Below the pieces are notes generated by a model. It did no database searches. It saw only the letters and a program-made list of their open reading frames with translations, and was not told the origin of the DNA. Positions 43,278-52,475 of a stretch of DNA of 64,000 nucleotides are shown in pieces. Where the stretch lies: contig NZ_FMYI01000001.1 in the NCBI RefSeq assembly GCF_900096905.1, positions 1 through 64,000 on the forward strand, read 5' to 3'. The first letter of the stretch is position 1. Each line of letters opens with the position of its first letter. Both the position numbers and the translations under genes were made by a program. This DNA comes from Pelagirhabdus alkalitolerans. GTDB lineage: Bacteria > Bacillota > Bacilli > Bacillales > Amphibacillaceae.

Positions 43278-44234
43278 ATGGTTAAGCTTAGTATAATTAT
43301 TCCTCATTACAATAGTATACATACTTTAAAACGTTTAATCCGATCGATTCCAATTACCCATCAAATTGAAGTCCTTATCATCGATGATCAATCACAATTA
43401 CCCTTCGATCATCTAATCGATCATTTTAAATATTTCGAACACCCTTACCTCCACTTTTTTGAGAACGATACGCATCAAAAAGGTGCAGGTGCATGCCGGA
43501 ATATAGGATTAGAAAAAGCACGTGGGCGCTTTGTTTTATTTGCAGATGCCGATGATTTCTTTGTTGATCAATTCTATAATATCGTAAGGCCTTACTTGAC
43601 CTCCGATTATGATGTTATCTATTTCACGCCTACTAGTAAATATGAAGAATCTTCAGAAATAGCACCTCGTCACTTTGAATATGAAACTATTATTAAAAAT
43701 TTTATAACTGTACCGAATCGGTATCATGAATTATGGTTACGTTACAAGTTCAAGCCACCTTGGTCTAAATTAATAGCCCTAGACTTTATTAAAAAACATA
43801 GCATCTCCTTTGACCCAGTCATCGCATCAAATGATGTCATGTTTTCTACCAAGGTTGGACACCATATGAAGCATTTCATTGCATTAGACCAAACGATCTA
43901 TTGTGTGACACAAACTAAAGGAAGTTTAACAAAACGAACAAACATCGATGTATTCAATGCCCGAGTAGATGTCTTTATTGAGTATGCACAATTTCTTAAA
44001 ACCAAATTATCATCCAAAGAATATGAAAACCTAAACATTCACGGACGTTATCATTTAACACAAGCATTACTGTTCAAACTGAGTCTTAAAACCATTTTTA
44101 AAACGTATATGAAACTCCAAAAAAATGGTATTAAAGTATTTGATTTTTGGTTATTGAATCCATTAAAGCTATTGAAAAAAGTGAGAGAAAAGAAACATGA
44201 ACATCATGTTAATAAAGATTTGTATCAAAAGTAA
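43278..44234 (+). CDS. Family 2 glycosyltransferase
   Basis: This 318-residue GT-A enzyme shows LSIIIPHYNSIHTLKRL, the nucleotide-binding Asp pair LIIDDQS, GAGACRNIGLEKARGRFVLF and the metal-binding DxD region ADADDFFVD. It should transfer a sugar from a nucleotide-sugar donor during polysaccharide assembly. The donor is not predictable. It is transcribed opposite to the main locus and converges with ugd at a shared terminator. The start follows CGGAGG. Confidence 0.9.
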   Translation: MVKLSIIIPHYNSIHTLKRLIRSIPITHQIEVLIIDDQSQLPFDHLIDHFKYFEHPYLHFFENDTHQKGAGACRNIGLEKARGRFVLFADADDFFVDQFYNIVRPYLTSDYDVIYFTPTSKYEESSEIAPRHFEYETIIKNFITVPNRYHELWLRYKFKPPWSKLIALDFIKKHSISFDPVIASNDVMFSTKVGHHMKHFIALDQTIYCVTQTKGSLTKRTNIDVFNARVDVFIEYAQFLKTKLSSKEYENLNIHGRYHLTQALLFKLSLKTIFKTYMKLQKNGIKVFDFWLLNPLKLLKKVREKKHEHHVNKDLYQK

Positions 44235-44249
44235 TATCGCCTATCTAAA

Positions 44250-44290
44250 AAACCATAACAACACCTCTATATGAGGCACTGTTATGGTTT
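44250..44290. terminator. Bidirectional terminator at the end of the polysaccharide locus
   Basis: AAACCATAACA (44250-44260) and TGTTATGGTTT (44280-44290) pair perfectly, with an inner CTC/GAG pair. A-runs and T-runs flank both sides. Confidence 0.85.
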
Positions 44291-44295
44291 ATAAC

Positions 44296-45462
44296 TTAAT
44301 CACGACTAAATAAGTCGCGTGTATACACTTTGTCTGAGACGTCTTTTAAGTCTTCTGTCAGACGATTCGCCACAATCACGTCAGAAATATCTTTGAACTC
44401 ATCAAAGGACTTCACAACGCGTGAATGATAGAATTCGTCTTCTTCTAAAACAGGCTCGTACACAACGACATCAATGCCTTTCGCTTTTAAGCGTTTCATA
44501 ACACCTTGGATCGCTGACTGACGGAAGTTATCAGAGTCTGTCTTCATCGTGAGTCGGTAAATACCAACGACTTCAGGGTTTCGATTTAAAATCATGTCTG
44601 CCACATGGTCTTTACGTGTTCGGTTCGCATCAACAATCGCTGACATAATGTTTTGTGGCACATCTTCATAATTCGCAAGTAATTGCTTCGTATCTTTCGG
44701 TAAGCAGTAGCCACCGTATCCGAATGACGGGTTGTTGTAGTGATCGCCAATACGCGGATCAAGTCCCACACCTTCGATAATTTGTTTCGAGCTCAACCCA
44801 CGCACTTCAGCATATGAATCAAGTTCATTAAAGTAAGCGACACGAAGTGCTAAATACGTATTCGCGAATAGCTTAATCGCTTCAGCTTCTGTTGAGTCGG
44901 TAAAGAGAATATCAATCTTCTCTTTTAAAGCCCCTTCAGCTAAGAGATTCGCAAACTCTTCTGCACGATCGGACTGTTCACCGACAACAATACGCGATGG
45001 ATAAAGATTATCATACAGTGCTTTTCCTTCACGTAAAAACTCAGGTGAGAAGACAATGTTTTCTGATTTAAACTTCGCACGCAATTCTAACGTGTACCCA
45101 ACTGGCACCGTCGATTTAATAATCATTGTGGCTTGTGGGTTAATATCGATCACATCTTGGATCACAGCTTCAACCGTTGATGTATCAAAGTAATTCTTCT
45201 CCGGATCATAATTCGTTGGCGTTGAAATAATAACAAAACTGGCATCACGATACGCTTCTTTTGGGTCAATTGTTGCAGTTAAATTCAAATCTTTTGTTGA
45301 TAAATACTCTTCTAACTCCGGATCAACAATTGGTGACTTTTTGTTATTGATCAGTTTCACTTTTTCTTCTACGACATCTAATGCATAAACCTCATTATAT
45401 TGAGCGAGTAATACCGCATTCGAGAGCCCAACATAACCCGTACCTGCTACAGCTATTTTCAT
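44296..45462 (-). CDS. ugd: UDP-glucose 6-dehydrogenase
   Basis: This 388-residue enzyme oxidises UDP-glucose to UDP-glucuronate with two NAD+. It has the N-terminal Rossmann motif AGTGYVGLSNAVLLA, VIISTPTNYD, STVPVGYT, SPEFLREGKALYDNL and the catalytic Cys in GYGGYCLPKDTKQL. The C-terminal domain binds UDP (GVMKRLKAKGIDVVVYEP). Its length equals the short bacterial Ugd type (388 in E. coli). It is the last gene of the locus and 15 bp after the epimerase that probably uses its product. GalU at 59676 supplies the substrate. Confidence 0.95.
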   Translation of the reverse strand: MKIAVAGTGYVGLSNAVLLAQYNEVYALDVVEEKVKLINNKKSPIVDPELEEYLSTKDLNLTATIDPKEAYRDASFVIISTPTNYDPEKNYFDTSTVEAVIQDVIDINPQATMIIKSTVPVGYTLELRAKFKSENIVFSPEFLREGKALYDNLYPSRIVVGEQSDRAEEFANLLAEGALKEKIDILFTDSTEAEAIKLFANTYLALRVAYFNELDSYAEVRGLSSKQIIEGVGLDPRIGDHYNNPSFGYGGYCLPKDTKQLLANYEDVPQNIMSAIVDANRTRKDHVADMILNRNPEVVGIYRLTMKTDSDNFRQSAIQGVMKRLKAKGIDVVVYEPVLEEDEFYHSRVVKSFDEFKDISDVIVANRLTEDLKDVSDKVYTRDLFSRD

Positions 45463-45477
45463 TGTTTGGCACCTTCC

Positions 45478-46488
45478 TTATTCATTGTCATAATATGTTT
45501 TATACCACTCGACAAATTGTTTTAAGCCTTGATCAATCGTGGTTGTCGGTTTAAATCCTGTCGCTTCTTGCAAGTCATCAATATCCGCATACGTTGCTTT
45601 CACATCTCCTGGCTGCATCGGTAAAAATTCTTTATCAGCCTCTATCCCTAAATGCTTTTCAAGTGTTGTAATGAAATCCATCAGTTTGACAGGTTGATTA
45701 TTACCTATATTATACACCTTATACGGTGCATAACTCGCACTTGGTGTTGGATTTTCACGATCATAATCATCATTACGTTTAGGCGGCTGATCTAATAACC
45801 GAACAATACCATCAACAATATCGTCAATATAAGTGAAGTCTCGCATCATCTCACCATTATTAAAGATTTGAATCGTCTCACCTGATAAAATTTTCTTAGT
45901 AAATGAAAAGTAGGCCATATCTGGTCGCCCCATCGGTCCATAGACGGTAAAGAAACGCAAGCCTGTTGTTGGAACGTCATATAAATGACTATATGTATGT
46001 GCCATTAATTCATTAGACTTTTTCGTCGCTGCATAAAGACTCACAGGGTGATTCACTTCATCTTCTGTTGAAAATGGCATCTTTACATTAGCACCATAAA
46101 CAGAGCTTGATGATGCATAAATTAAGTGATCCACCTTAAAGTAACGTGCAGCTTCTAGTACATTAACAAACCCAACTACATTGGAATCCACATAAGCATG
46201 CGGGTTTTCTAAACTGTAACGAACACCCGCTTGTGCTGCGAGGTTGATAATGACATCGATTTTGTGGTCATTAAAGACTTGGTTCAACTTGTCACGATCC
46301 TCTAATCCAGCATGATAGAAAGTAAAATCGCCATACCTTTCTAGAATACTTAATCGATCTTTTTTCAACTGGACATCATAGTAATCATTGATATTATCAT
46401 AACCAATGATCGTATGTCCTTCTTCTAATAAACGTTTTGATAGATGCATACCGATGAAACCGGCAGCGCCAGTGACGAAAATCTTCAT
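45478..46488 (-). CDS. UDP-glucuronate 4-epimerase-like SDR
   Basis: This 336-residue extended SDR has GAAGFIGMHLSKRLLEEGHT, DNINDYYDVQLKKDRL, the catalytic YAATKKSNE (Tyr-x3-Lys), SSSSVYG and RFFTVYGPMGRPDMA. These are the signatures of UDP-GlcA 4-epimerases (Cap1J/LpsL type), which make UDP-galacturonate. Its position next to ugd fits this role. The start follows TAGGAGG. UDP-Glc or UDP-GlcNAc 4-epimerase activity is less likely. Confidence 0.88.
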   Translation of the reverse strand: MKIFVTGAAGFIGMHLSKRLLEEGHTIIGYDNINDYYDVQLKKDRLSILERYGDFTFYHAGLEDRDKLNQVFNDHKIDVIINLAAQAGVRYSLENPHAYVDSNVVGFVNVLEAARYFKVDHLIYASSSSVYGANVKMPFSTEDEVNHPVSLYAATKKSNELMAHTYSHLYDVPTTGLRFFTVYGPMGRPDMAYFSFTKKILSGETIQIFNNGEMMRDFTYIDDIVDGIVRLLDQPPKRNDDYDRENPTPSASYAPYKVYNIGNNQPVKLMDFITTLEKHLGIEADKEFLPMQPGDVKATYADIDDLQEATGFKPTTTIDQGLKQFVEWYKTYYDNE

Positions 46489-46519
46489 ATTTTAACCTCC
46501 TATTACCGGTTGATTTGAT

Positions 46520-47410
46520 TTAGTGTATTTTCCATTCCAATTCTAAATCAATATCAAACTTTTCTTTTACTTTCTTCTGTGCCAGTTCAATGAGCGATAA
46601 GACCTGTTCTGAAGTCGCTTTTCCAGTATTAACAATAAAACCAGGGTGTTTATTGGAAATCATAGCATCACCTATCTTATACCCTCTAAGCCCTACTTCA
46701 TCAAATAGTTTCCAAACGTAAAAATCTTCACCATTGTGTGTAGGTCTCTTGAACACACTACCGGCATTAGGATAGTTTCTTGGTTGCTTCATATATCTTT
46801 GGCGTTTTATCCTCAGTATTTCATCTAAAATAGACTCATAATTTTCACTTTTTTGTTCTTCTGATGTATTTTTGAAAACAGTTGTTAAAATAATATCCTT
46901 GCGAGTTCCCCATTTAGATGATCGTCTACCAAAATCTTTCTCAGTCACCTTGTCTGTTTTTATCTTATCTTCTTCTAAAGAATAATAAGTAATTTGATCT
47001 AATAATTGACCAATCGTATCTTTATATGTTCCAGCGTTCATAGTAACAGCTCCACCAATACTTCCAGGAACATCTTCTAAAAATTCATATCCGGAAATTC
47101 CTGCTTGTAAAGCAAACCAACTTAAAGATGATAACAGAACACCTGTTTCAGCTATTATCTGATCGTTTGATAGATACAAAGCATCCAAATGTTTAAAACT
47201 TACAAATACATACTCTTCAGCGTAAGTCTGTTTAGATAATAATATGTTTGATCCGTTACCTAAAATAATGATCTTTTGATTTTTAAAATCATTATAGATA
47301 TCTTTGACGCCTTGCTCATTTAAAGGAAATAAAACTGTTTCGGCCATAGCATCCAAACGCAAAGTATTGTATTGTTTAAGAGAACAATTTTTCATAACCA
47401 AGTAATTCAT
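46520..47410 (-). CDS. murB: UDP-N-acetylenolpyruvoylglucosamine reductase (MurB) in a polysaccharide locus
   Basis: This 296-residue FAD enzyme reduces the enolpyruvyl ether made by MurA to the lactyl ether. Motifs include ILGNGSNILLS (FAD phosphate loop), EDVPGSIGGAVTMNAGTYKD, the catalytic Ser in NAGSVFKRP and the C-terminal Glu in DLELEWKIH. It lies 25 bp after a MurA homologue, in the same direction, inside the Wzx/Wzy locus. In Bacillus the peptidoglycan murB lies with the division genes, so this is probably a dedicated second copy. The A+T content is visibly higher than in ugd and the epimerase. The start follows AAAGGAG. Confidence 0.9.
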   Translation of the reverse strand: MNYLVMKNCSLKQYNTLRLDAMAETVLFPLNEQGVKDIYNDFKNQKIIILGNGSNILLSKQTYAEEYVFVSFKHLDALYLSNDQIIAETGVLLSSLSWFALQAGISGYEFLEDVPGSIGGAVTMNAGTYKDTIGQLLDQITYYSLEEDKIKTDKVTEKDFGRRSSKWGTRKDIILTTVFKNTSEEQKSENYESILDEILRIKRQRYMKQPRNYPNAGSVFKRPTHNGEDFYVWKLFDEVGLRGYKIGDAMISNKHPGFIVNTGKATSEQVLSLIELAQKKVKEKFDIDLELEWKIH

Positions 47411-47435
47411 GCAATAACTCCTTTAAAATAGGTAT

Positions 47436-48779
47436 CTATTCTTTAACCTTTTTTATATTAGCTCCCAGCTCAGTAAATAATTCAACAAAATTGCCGTAAC
47501 CACGTTCTAACTGATAAAGGTTTGTTATTACCGATTCTCCCTCTGCAGCTAAAGCAGCTACGGCTACCGCAGCCCCTCCTCGGATATCAGTTGCTTTAAC
47601 ATACGAAGCTGATAATTTTTCTACACCTTTCACCTTAGCAATTTGACCTTGAGCTCCATTAACGCACTTAAAATCACTTGATTCTACACTAATATTTGCA
47701 CCCATTTTATTCAATTCATAACAATATTTGAACCGACCATCTAATATGGTCTCTTTAATTTTCGATTCACCCTCTGCAGTTGTCATTAGCAATGTGTGAA
47801 GAGGTTGAATGTCCGTATGAAATCCTGGATAAGCTTTTGTAGTTATATCAGTAGCTTTCAACTTATTTGTACCATCTATAAAAAGATTATTGGTTCTTTG
47901 TTCAATAGTTAAACCACTGTCACGCCAAGTTTTAATTTCGGAAGTTAGTAATTTCTCATCAAAATTTTTAATTATTACTTTTCCTCCGGTCAAACCTGTT
48001 GCTGCAACCACTGTTGCGCCAATAATACGGTCTGGCATAACTGAGTGATTAACTCCATTTAGCTTATTAACACCAACTATTTTAAGAGTCTCATCGTCTA
48101 GCCAATTAACTTCAGCACCCATTTTATTCAATAGATGTATAACGTCTATAACTTCCGGGTTTTTAGCAGCATTATGAATAAATGTGTGAATTCCTTCTTT
48201 TTTCACTGCTGCAAACAAAGCATTTAATGTACCACCAAATGTAGGATAATAGAAATCAATTGTTACATTATCCATTGAAGGTTGGTATTGTACTGATATG
48301 CCTTCATTCTCTTCCACTAAATTATTAAAACTACGTAAAGCATCAACATGCATATCGTGCTTTCGATTCCCTAAATCACAGCCGCCTGGCATGGGAAGTT
48401 CTAAATCTTTTTTCCAAGCAATTGAAAGTCCTAGTAATAATAATGAATGTCTTATTTTTCCTGCAACTTCTCCTTCAAGCTGACCTCCATGCCAGTTTGA
48501 ACCAGAACACGTTACTTCTTTATTATTTTCATCAACCATTACATCTGCACCCATATCAATTAATAATTTAATTAATTGCTTAACATCATTTAATTCTGTA
48601 GGTACATTTCTTAATTTTACCACATCATCAGAAAGACATGCTGCTACAATAGAGGGTAATGCTGCATTTTTTGCACCATCGATTTCTACTTCCCCCATTA
48701 AAGAAGCTCCACCATTTATTTTTAAAATCGGATCAACTGTTTTTGCATTATTTATCTCATCCTTTAGAACATTTTCCAT
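47436..48779 (-). CDS. MurA-like UDP-N-acetylglucosamine 1-carboxyvinyltransferase in a polysaccharide locus
   Basis: This 447-residue EPSP-synthase-fold enzyme transfers enolpyruvate from PEP to the 3-OH of a UDP-GlcNAc-type substrate. Lys37 and Asn38 (IDGAKNAAL) match the MurA substrate-site pair. Cys134 lies in the active loop PGGCDLGNRKHDMHVDAL, a changed version of GCxIGxRPIDLH. TDIRGGAAVAVAALAAEGES is the conserved C-terminal segment. It is about 25 residues longer than housekeeping MurA and its loop differs, which favours a specialised substrate. It directly precedes MurB in the same operon. A fosfomycin-sensitive Cys is retained. Confidence 0.88.
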   Translation of the reverse strand: MENVLKDEINNAKTVDPILKINGGASLMGEVEIDGAKNAALPSIVAACLSDDVVKLRNVPTELNDVKQLIKLLIDMGADVMVDENNKEVTCSGSNWHGGQLEGEVAGKIRHSLLLLGLSIAWKKDLELPMPGGCDLGNRKHDMHVDALRSFNNLVEENEGISVQYQPSMDNVTIDFYYPTFGGTLNALFAAVKKEGIHTFIHNAAKNPEVIDVIHLLNKMGAEVNWLDDETLKIVGVNKLNGVNHSVMPDRIIGATVVAATGLTGGKVIIKNFDEKLLTSEIKTWRDSGLTIEQRTNNLFIDGTNKLKATDITTKAYPGFHTDIQPLHTLLMTTAEGESKIKETILDGRFKYCYELNKMGANISVESSDFKCVNGAQGQIAKVKGVEKLSASYVKATDIRGGAAVAVAALAAEGESVITNLYQLERGYGNFVELFTELGANIKKVKE

Positions 48780-48791
48780 AAACTCACAACC

Positions 48792-50090
48792 TTACTTCAT
48801 TTTTTTAAGTATATTTATGATTAAGATAAAATCCTCTTTCTTTACAATTAATAAGTCTCTCAGTTTCATATGCTCTTTTTTAGCGTATACGATTCCATAT
48901 GTTAAACCACCAATTGTATAACTAATGGTTGAAGCAATAGCTGCTCCATTCACACTATAAAGTGGTATTAATATTAAATTTAAAACTACATTTATCATCA
49001 ATGGAGCGATAAATACAGCTAACCCATAGAGAGGATACCCTCTTGCAGCTAATGATGGATGTAATATCTTTGATATCACAATCATCAGAACTCCTGGCAA
49101 TAATAAATTTATAACTTGGGCTGATTGCTGATATTCGATTCCATAAATAAACGTTACGAAAAAATTCGAAGCTAATCCGAATATCATTACTACAAATAGT
49201 AAAGATACTAGTGACAACCTTAGTAATCTAGCTGACCTTAAAGAGGCTTCTCCGTCAGTTTTACTATTTGCACTTCGAGCAAACAACACCACTGATATAG
49301 CGGCTGGTAATTGCCATATCAACTCTGCTAAATGAGCTCCAACTGAATAAATTCCAACTTCAGATGCTGAAACCATATTTTCTAAAATGACAATATCTAT
49401 CTTATAATTTAGCTGAAGAATAAATAATGCGAGCGCAAATGCAATTCCTTTTTTAAACATTTCTTTAGGTATTGGCTTGATATACTTAAATTCAATACGA
49501 GCTGTTTTTCTAATCACTGTTAAGAAATATATAAGACTTGAAAAAGCAACAAGAAATGTTACTGTTGCCGCTCCATAGACCCCAAAGTCTAAGATCCATA
49601 CTAGCAACAATACACCCAATAAATTCGTTATAAATGAAAGTAATACTTTAATATTTATATTGCCAATTTTTTGTTGACCTTGAATAATTCCATTAAAATA
49701 AAAAACTAATATTTTTGTTGGCACATACATCAAGCCAATTAGTATAAGCCAATGATTATACTCACTAGTGAAAGGCATTAAATAGTATGATAATACGACA
49801 ATAGTGGAAATAAATGATGTAATTATCCACAAAACTAAACTAGAAGACAGAACGTCTTGTACTGAGTATATATTTCGACCAATAAAATAAGCTGATGCTT
49901 GCCTTACACCCAAATCCGCGAGACTTATCATTACATTTGGAACTACAAACAGTGCTGTGACAACCCCTTTTCCATCAGGTCCTAATAATCTTGCCAAAAG
50001 AACCGAAATTATAAAACTTCCACCTAAAAATATAAGTTTTGTTCCAAAAGTTAATATGATGTCTATACCTGTATTTGATTTCTCTACCAT
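48792..50090 (-). CDS. Wzx-type polysaccharide flippase
   Basis: This 432-residue membrane protein of the MOP superfamily has about twelve TM helices (LIFLGGSFIISVLLARLLGP, VFVAPLMINVVLNLILIP-type endings). Its N-terminal ARLLGPDGKGVVTALFVVPN is typical of polysaccharide translocases. It should flip the lipid-linked repeat unit to the outer face for Wzy. It follows GTGAGGAAG and abuts the upstream GT2 gene without a gap. Confidence 0.9.
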   Translation of the reverse strand: MVEKSNTGIDIILTFGTKLIFLGGSFIISVLLARLLGPDGKGVVTALFVVPNVMISLADLGVRQASAYFIGRNIYSVQDVLSSSLVLWIITSFISTIVVLSYYLMPFTSEYNHWLILIGLMYVPTKILVFYFNGIIQGQQKIGNINIKVLLSFITNLLGVLLLVWILDFGVYGAATVTFLVAFSSLIYFLTVIRKTARIEFKYIKPIPKEMFKKGIAFALALFILQLNYKIDIVILENMVSASEVGIYSVGAHLAELIWQLPAAISVVLFARSANSKTDGEASLRSARLLRLSLVSLLFVVMIFGLASNFFVTFIYGIEYQQSAQVINLLLPGVLMIVISKILHPSLAARGYPLYGLAVFIAPLMINVVLNLILIPLYSVNGAAIASTISYTIGGLTYGIVYAKKEHMKLRDLLIVKKEDFILIINILKKMK

Positions 50091-51089
50091 TTAATCTTCC
50101 TCACGATTGCTATTTAAGCTTCGTTTAGTTTGTTTCAAAAATCTTATAATATTTGATGTGGTTTTATAAAACAACTTATTACGAATAGACATTACTATCA
50201 TAAATTTAAGTAACGAATTTATCAGAGTGCGTTTTTCATTCATACTAAGATTTATAATGTTTTTTGCCATAACTAAATCATATTCAACATAATCATTTAA
50301 TGATATTTTCATGAGTTCATGGGAAACGCTTTTTGATTTTCTCCTAAAAAACGGAGCATATATGCCGTATTTATCTATCAAATCCGGTTCACCTTTCACA
50401 CGTAAATCTATACATTGTTTACTAATTTCATTGAAGTTTTTTTGCATTGCAATTTTTTCAGATGACGTACTTACCCCATCTGAAAGCATATACCTTTTAT
50501 ACAAAACCTCCGGAATGATATGAAAATCTGTGACTAAACTCATTCTCATCCACAGGTCTCTATCCTGGGAGTATTTGAAAAAATCTCGATATCCTCCTAC
50601 TTGATTATATACACTTTTTCGAAACATAACCTCACCATGTGTGAAAAAATTTCTTTGCCTTATTGCTTGTGTTAAATCTAATTCTTTAGGAATAACTGGT
50701 TTCAATACATTAGATTGTTCTTTTATAGAATTGTAATTATTCACATAACAACCGACTAAACCTATTTTATCGTTATTCATTAATACGTCCTTCTGTTTTT
50801 CTATTCTTCTTGGATAAGAGATATCTCCAGAGCCATGTATTGCAACATAGTCACCTTTCGCTAATGCCACACCTTTAATCACTGATTTTACAAATCCCAT
50901 ATTTTTATGACTAATCACTGAATACCTTGGATCCTTGATTGACAATAGATTCTCATAAGTATTGTCAGTAGAACCATCATCTATAGCAATAACTTCTATA
51001 GATTCATATGTTTGACTTAATAAGCTCATAATCGAATCAATCACATGATCTTCTCGATTATAATAAACTGTAATAATTGAAACCAACAA
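50091..51089 (-). CDS. Family 2 glycosyltransferase
   Basis: This 332-residue GT-A enzyme has VSIITVYYNREDHVIDSIMS, the nucleotide site AIDDGSTDNTYENL and the DxD-like region GDYVAIHGSGDISYPRR. The usual DxD is changed to GSGD. The acceptor-side signature is SQDRDLWMRMSL. It probably adds one sugar of the repeat unit. It uses a TTG start after AAAGAGGTGA. Confidence 0.88.
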   Translation of the reverse strand: MLVSIITVYYNREDHVIDSIMSLLSQTYESIEVIAIDDGSTDNTYENLLSIKDPRYSVISHKNMGFVKSVIKGVALAKGDYVAIHGSGDISYPRRIEKQKDVLMNNDKIGLVGCYVNNYNSIKEQSNVLKPVIPKELDLTQAIRQRNFFTHGEVMFRKSVYNQVGGYRDFFKYSQDRDLWMRMSLVTDFHIIPEVLYKRYMLSDGVSTSSEKIAMQKNFNEISKQCIDLRVKGEPDLIDKYGIYAPFFRRKSKSVSHELMKISLNDYVEYDLVMAKNIINLSMNEKRTLINSLLKFMIVMSIRNKLFYKTTSNIIRFLKQTKRSLNSNREED

Positions 51090-51108
51090 ATCAACTCACC
51101 TCTTTACT

Positions 51109-52149
51109 TTAAAACCTTGTAACTCTAAATTGATATATTACATTATAGTTTTTTATAAACAAGCCAAATTTCATAATAAGGTAAATAATCATATCTACTA
51201 TTCCATATAGTCCCCAGATCGTTAATGCGCTTCTAACATCTTTTTTAAAGATCACATTTTTCAACCATACATAACCCAATTTCCGTTTTAATTGTTTATG
51301 ATCCATTCTGGGTTTTATGTTTAATGTTTGAGAAATTTTAAATAAAGTCTTTTTTAGTAATTTCATATCGACTTCCTTATCTCGTGGTGCATAAATAGCA
51401 TTAGTGTAATTAAGTATTTCCTGATCACTCAATGAAAAACCAAGTGAGGATAGCCATTTATTAAATATTTCTTTATGCCTTAAGGAGGATGATTCTTTGA
51501 AACTATTAGTTATATTTTCGTTACTAACTCTATAGTAAAGTAAAACATTCGATAAATTTTTTATAATAAGTTGTTTATTAATTATTTCAAGCCACAATCC
51601 ATAATCTTGTGAAGCGATTAAAGATTCATCATATTTTATGTTATTATCCAGTAATGACTGCAATCTGATAAAAGCGGTGGGATGCATAATGGGATTGCTA
51701 ACTAATAATCTAGCATTTATTTCTTTAGTGCTTAACTCTTTATATTTGAAATGTCCTTTTCTTTTATTGTTAAAAAAATGATAAACTTGTGCACCTAAAA
51801 CATCTACATTTTGATTATTTTCCATATATTCGTACTGTTTTTTTAATCTATCCCTATGAGCTATATCATCAGAATCCATTCTTGCAATATATCTACTTTC
51901 AACAAGTTTCAACCCTTTATTTAAAGACTTTGTTAATCCAATATTGGACTCATTATTTATTAATTTAATTCGATTATCTTTAAAACTTTCAATGATCTCA
52001 AGGCTATGATCACTCGAAGCATCATTTATAATTAACAAACAAAAATCTTTAAATGTTTGATTTAAGATGCTTTTTATTGACTCTTCAAGATGCCCCTCAC
52101 CATTGTACACTGACATAAGGACAGTGATAGGTATTTTGATTGCATTCAC
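51109..52149 (-). CDS. Family 2 glycosyltransferase
   Basis: This 346-residue GT-A enzyme has ITVLMSVYNGEGHLEESIKS, IINDASSDHSLEII, the DxD motif YIARMDSDDIAHRDRL and the downstream SQDYGLWLEI. It is a typical capsule GT2. The GTG start follows GAGGTGA. A non-coding stretch of 326 bp lies upstream. Confidence 0.9.
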   Translation of the reverse strand: MNAIKIPITVLMSVYNGEGHLEESIKSILNQTFKDFCLLIINDASSDHSLEIIESFKDNRIKLINNESNIGLTKSLNKGLKLVESRYIARMDSDDIAHRDRLKKQYEYMENNQNVDVLGAQVYHFFNNKRKGHFKYKELSTKEINARLLVSNPIMHPTAFIRLQSLLDNNIKYDESLIASQDYGLWLEIINKQLIIKNLSNVLLYYRVSNENITNSFKESSSLRHKEIFNKWLSSLGFSLSDQEILNYTNAIYAPRDKEVDMKLLKKTLFKISQTLNIKPRMDHKQLKRKLGYVWLKNVIFKKDVRSALTIWGLYGIVDMIIYLIMKFGLFIKNYNVIYQFRVTRF

Positions 52150-52475
52150 GAATTTTCACCTCATTATATCTTAAATCTGTCATACTACGGAGCGTTATTT
52201 TTGGTTTAAAAGTGTTCATTTTTATTGAGCAAATATTGTCTACTTTAGTTTGTCATTTAAAGATGCTTTAAAATTAAACAAGTTAATTAAAAAGCACTTA
52301 TATTTCTGATGCCTAGTGAATTATTATAAAAATTATTTTCTTACATTTTATAAATAATACATCATCTAAGTACAGTACAGATTAAAATTTTCAACTTTTT
52401 TCCATCATTATAACCCTGAGTAGTTTGTCATATCTCCAATTATGTTTTTATAGTGATATATCAAAGGAACCTAAT
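52150..52475. other. AT-rich intergenic gap within the polysaccharide locus
   Basis: No gene, clear promoter or terminator can be supported here. TTTGTCAT occurs twice (about 52248 and 52428). The gap may hold a promoter for the 52149-44296 part or be the remnant of a lost gene. Confidence 0.5.
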
